Below are positions 62,102 through 64,000 of a stretch of 64,000 nt of DNA, one piece after another. Position 1 is the stretch's first letter; every line of letters starts with the position of its first letter. The position numbers and the translations under genes are program-made. The notes beneath the pieces are model-generated. The model saw nothing but the letters and a program-made list of their open reading frames with translations. It was not told the origin of the DNA and searched no databases. Origin of the DNA: Clostridiaceae bacterium Marseille-Q4143. Its GTDB lineage: Bacteria > Bacillota > Clostridia > Lachnospirales > Lachnospiraceae. The stretch lies in NCBI GenBank assembly GCA_018228645.1, contig CP073693.1, positions 2,242,416-2,306,415 on the forward strand. The letters run 5' to 3'.

Positions 62102-62902
62102 ATGGAACTATCCATACAAGAACGATTGAAAGACCTGCGTGTGGAGCGTGGGCTGACGCTGGAACAGCTTGCGGAGGAAATCAATCTCTCCAAGTCTGCG
62201 TTGGGCAGTTATGAGGGGGACAAACTCAAAGACATCAGCCACTATGCCATTATCAAGCTGGCGAAGTTTTACGGCGTGACCGCCGATTATCTGCTGGGGC
62301 TGTCCCAAACAAAAAATCACCCAAACGCCGATCTTGCAGACCTGCGTTTGAGTAATGATATGATTGAACTATTGAAAAGCGGGCGGGTGGATAATTCCCT
62401 CTTGTGTGAGCTGGCGGCGCACCCGGACTTCCCCCGGCTCATGGCTGACCTTGAAATCTATGTGAACGGCGTGGCGGTGAAGCAGGTGCAGGCCGCAAAC
62501 GCCATAGTGGATACCATGAGCGCAACGATTATGAAGCGGTACAATCCCGGCCTGACCGACCCGCAGCTACGGCAGCTTGTCACCGCCCATATTGACGATG
62601 ACAGCTTTTGCCGCTATGTGATACAGCAGGACATAAACAAGATAGCCTTCGACCTGCGGGAAACACATAAGGATGATTTTTTCAGCGTCCCGGAGGATAA
62701 CCCACTGGAAGATTTTTTGCAGACCGCCGAGGAAACCGCCAAAGAGGGCAGCGACCCGGAACAGGTAGCTTTGGCATTTATCTGCAAGCGGCTCAAATTG
62801 AATTTGAAGAAGCTGTCCGAAGAAGAAAAGAAGTGGCTGAAAAAGATTGCACAGAAGTCGGACTTGCTGAAAAATCCAAACCCACAGCGGGGGAGGAAAT
62901 AA
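62102..62902 (+). CDS. XRE-family regulator with C-terminal domain
   Basis: A 266-aa protein. Residues 5-70 are an XRE helix-turn-helix: ERLKDLRVERGLTLEQLAEE, INLSKSALGSYEGDKLKD, FYGVTADYLLG. Residues about 80-266 are a helical domain of the type found with relaxase-bearing elements, possibly for sensing. ACAAGGAGGGATTGC precedes the ATG. It is probably the element's regulator. Confidence 0.85.
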   Translation: MELSIQERLKDLRVERGLTLEQLAEEINLSKSALGSYEGDKLKDISHYAIIKLAKFYGVTADYLLGLSQTKNHPNADLADLRLSNDMIELLKSGRVDNSLLCELAAHPDFPRLMADLEIYVNGVAVKQVQAANAIVDTMSATIMKRYNPGLTDPQLRQLVTAHIDDDSFCRYVIQQDINKIAFDLRETHKDDFFSVPEDNPLEDFLQTAEETAKEGSDPEQVALAFICKRLKLNLKKLSEEEKKWLKKIAQKSDLLKNPNPQRGRK

Positions 62903-62940
62903 GAGAGCGATAAATAAGAAATCTGAAAGGAGTTATCAAT

Positions 62941-63103
62941 CTGAGTTATGATTTGATGGTTTTTGAGAGAACAAAAGCACCTACCACAAAAAAAAGAATT
63001 TATGGCATGGTATGAAAAGCAAACGGAATGGGAGGAAGGACATGATTACCAAACGATTAGTGTTTCTTCTCCGGCTTTACAAAACTGGTTTCTTCACTGT
63101 TAA
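62941..63103 (+). pseudogene. small conserved protein, start lost and frameshifted
   Basis: After AAAGGAGTTATCAAT the sequence is CTGAGTTATGATTTG, which would be MSYDLMVFERTKAPTTKK if CTG were ATG. An extra A in an A8 run shifts the frame; repaired, it continues EFMAWYEKQTEWEEGHDYQT, ISVSSPALQNWF, then breaks off. The family MSYDLMVFExxxAPxxKxEF is a common immunity/hypothetical protein in gut Firmicutes. The 250 bp after it hold further unreadable remnants (63104-63358). Confidence 0.65.
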
Positions 63104-63358
63104 TTATAGGATTTAGTACGCTTGCATTTGATATATTACATTTGCTATGCAAATGCCTATCAATCAGATAGTAACTAATCCCACTTGGTTCTGCTATACC
63201 GAATATATCAAGACAATCTGGATGAACGGAAATCAATGATTAGGTACAGCAAATGGGACGCTCTAACGGTTTTTCTACCACCTTTCAAATTTGATATTTC
63301 AATTTCACTGCTATGCACAAAATCCAGATGGTCAAGTTAGCTATTATGACCAAGCGAA

Positions 63359-63386
63359 TGAAAAAGCACCCTTGCGGGTGCTTTTT
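63359..63386 (+). terminator. terminator
   Basis: AAAAAGCACCC-TTGC-GGGTGCTTTTT, perfect 11-bp stem. It closes the decayed small gene. Confidence 0.85.
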
Positions 63387-63549
63387 GTAAAAATATTCAA
63401 GTATTCTGTATATTATTCAAGGATTTGACCAGACACAATTATCTTAAAAAGGGACATATTTTAAGCATTTCTTGAAAGTTGTTAATAACTATATATGAAA
63501 AAGAAAGCCATTGTGGATAAAACTGCGGAAACTCAAGAGGCTTTGGGTC

Positions 63550-63597
63550 TTGTCAACCCCCATGAATCATGCTAAAATAGGCGGGTATTTAAATACC
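63550..63597 (+). promoter_or_regulatory. promoter with overlapping 14-bp palindrome
   Basis: TTGTCA (63550-63555), a 17-bp spacer and TAAAAT (63573-63578). A perfect palindrome GGTATTTAAATACC (63584-63597) lies at the start of transcription. It drives the recJ relic and the gene at 63839. The 160 bp before it carry no gene that I can see. Confidence 0.65.
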
Positions 63598-63800
63598 GTG
63601 CGGACAGGAACCGCAATGTGCTGAAGACTGTTCTGGAGGATGCCAAGGGCAGCCGACTGGAGGGCATCAGCTTCGGCGATGTGAAAGCCGATCTGCATTA
63701 TACAGAAAGCAAAGATACCGTCTGCCTGCTTTACTACCCGGAAATCAACGAATTCCAGGGGCGGAGAACCGTGCAGGCGGTCATTGAAAGCTGGAGATAG
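63588..63800 (+). pseudogene. RecJ-like exonuclease, C-terminal remnant
   Basis: The open frame reads FKYRADRNRNVLKTVLEDAK, GSRLEGISFGDVKADLHYTE, SKDTVCLLYYPEINEFQGRR, TVQAVIESWR. The YYPEINEFQGRRTVQAVI segment is characteristic of the C-terminal OB-fold domain of RecJ (xxYxPxINExxGRxxLQxVI). The DHH catalytic domains are absent. A GTG near 63618 could start it, but no ribosome site is seen. It may be a relic of a longer gene cut by the neighbouring element. Confidence 0.6.
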
Positions 63801-63838
63801 GAAAAATACAAAAAAAAGACATAAGAGGAGAGAATGTT

Positions 63839-64000
63839 ATGACAGCAAACAGGAAGGTAACAGCCCGTTATGCGGAGATTGCCCGGTTTCTGGGCCTGCA
63901 TTTTAACGAGGAATTCTGTGTGGCTTATGGAGAAAAAGACGGATTTACACTGCGCGTCAGCGGTCTTGATACTGGCAGGGGTATCGAGTACGGTATGGTC
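63839..64000 (+). CDS. unknown protein, cut by window end
   Basis: 54 codons are visible: MTANRKVTARYAEIARFLGL, HFNEEFCVAYGEKDGFTLRV, SGLDTGRGIEYGMV. AGAGGAGAGAATGTT precedes the ATG. It lies 38 nt after the recJ relic under the same promoter. No family is recognised from the part seen. Confidence 0.6.
   Translation, partial: MTANRKVTARYAEIARFLGLHFNEEFCVAYGEKDGFTLRVSGLDTGRGIEYGMV

Larger units (their letters stand above)
57490..62910. mobile_element. mobilizable element with serine recombinase and MobV relaxase
   Basis: The region is visibly richer in G and C than its flanks and carries a coherent set on the minus strand: a Cys-rich VLP protein, RepA-like initiator, MobV relaxase, two small proteins and a large serine recombinase. 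On the plus strand are an EF-Tu domain-like protein and an XRE regulator. A perfect 10-bp hairpin ATCTGACGGG/CCCGTCAGAT (57521-57550) lies at the recombinase end. No conjugation (T4SS) genes are present, so transfer needs a helper. The exact ends were not found; the left limit is placed by the small-protein relic, and the right is uncertain by several hundred bases. Confidence 0.7.

Overview
The window looks like a chromosome segment of a gut Lachnospiraceae (Blautia/Dorea/Ruminococcus gnavus type). The support is the Clostridia-type 23S rRNA, strong GGAGG-type ribosome binding sites, moderate-to-low GC, the anaerobe gene set (flavodiiron protein, LUD and DUF362 Fe-S proteins, ThiH rather than ThiO) and mobile elements typical of this family. 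The genus is an inference and was not tested against a database.

Layout. 1-3.5 kb: an rRNA operon in the order 5S - tRNA-Ala - 23S, with no 5S after the 23S. 3.5-13 kb: oxygen/NO detoxification (flavodiiron protein with a divergent Crp/Fnr regulator), an NSS-type transporter divergent from a LysR regulator, a LUD + DUF362 Fe-S pair, and a hipBA module with three operator copies. Truncated genes (MarR, PNPOx-like, a ~70-aa protein) lie between them. 13-18 kb: an RpiR regulator divergent from a serine hydrolase - carboxylate permease - malic enzyme operon, with a 36-bp dyad between them. 18-27 kb: a frameshifted AAA/PD-(D/E)XK (DUF1703-type) gene, a TPP riboswitch with thiSFGH and a ThiE/TenI-like gene, a nuclease/helicase-like ATPase with a DUF2500 membrane protein, and a second AAA/PD-(D/E)XK gene.

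27.3-40.6 kb: a 13.3-kb integrated element that splits the second AAA/PD-(D/E)XK gene. The missing C-terminus (about 58 codons) lies exactly on the far side. The element has a repressor, a replisome organizer, a tail-chaperone-like gene, a complete tape-measure protein, antirepressors, a holin-like toxin, an RHH regulator with iterated operators, a ParB-like protein and a tyrosine integrase. It has no capsid, portal, terminase or lysis genes. It is either a phage satellite/minimal element or a prophage reduced by deletion.

40.8-53 kb: a decayed nitroreductase, a Nudix hydrolase, a saccharopine dehydrogenase-like protein, a UvrA-like ATPase and an aminotransferase. After these comes an old duplication of (UvrA-like - aminotransferase - MarR - MATE - NSS transporter). 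The two copies have decayed in complementary ways: copy 1 keeps the UvrA-like gene, aminotransferase and transporter, and copy 2 keeps MarR and MATE. 53-57.5 kb: an AAA+ ATPase converging on a 568-aa protein with an atypical-kinase-like active site, and a relic of a small protein found intact at 49.4 kb. 57.5-62.9 kb: a GC-richer mobilizable element (large serine recombinase, MobV relaxase, RepA-like, Cys-rich VLP, XRE regulator). The window ends with a recJ relic and an incomplete gene.

Decay is the recurring theme: at least ten genes are frameshifted, truncated, split or internally deleted, and several of the deletions have short repeats at their endpoints.
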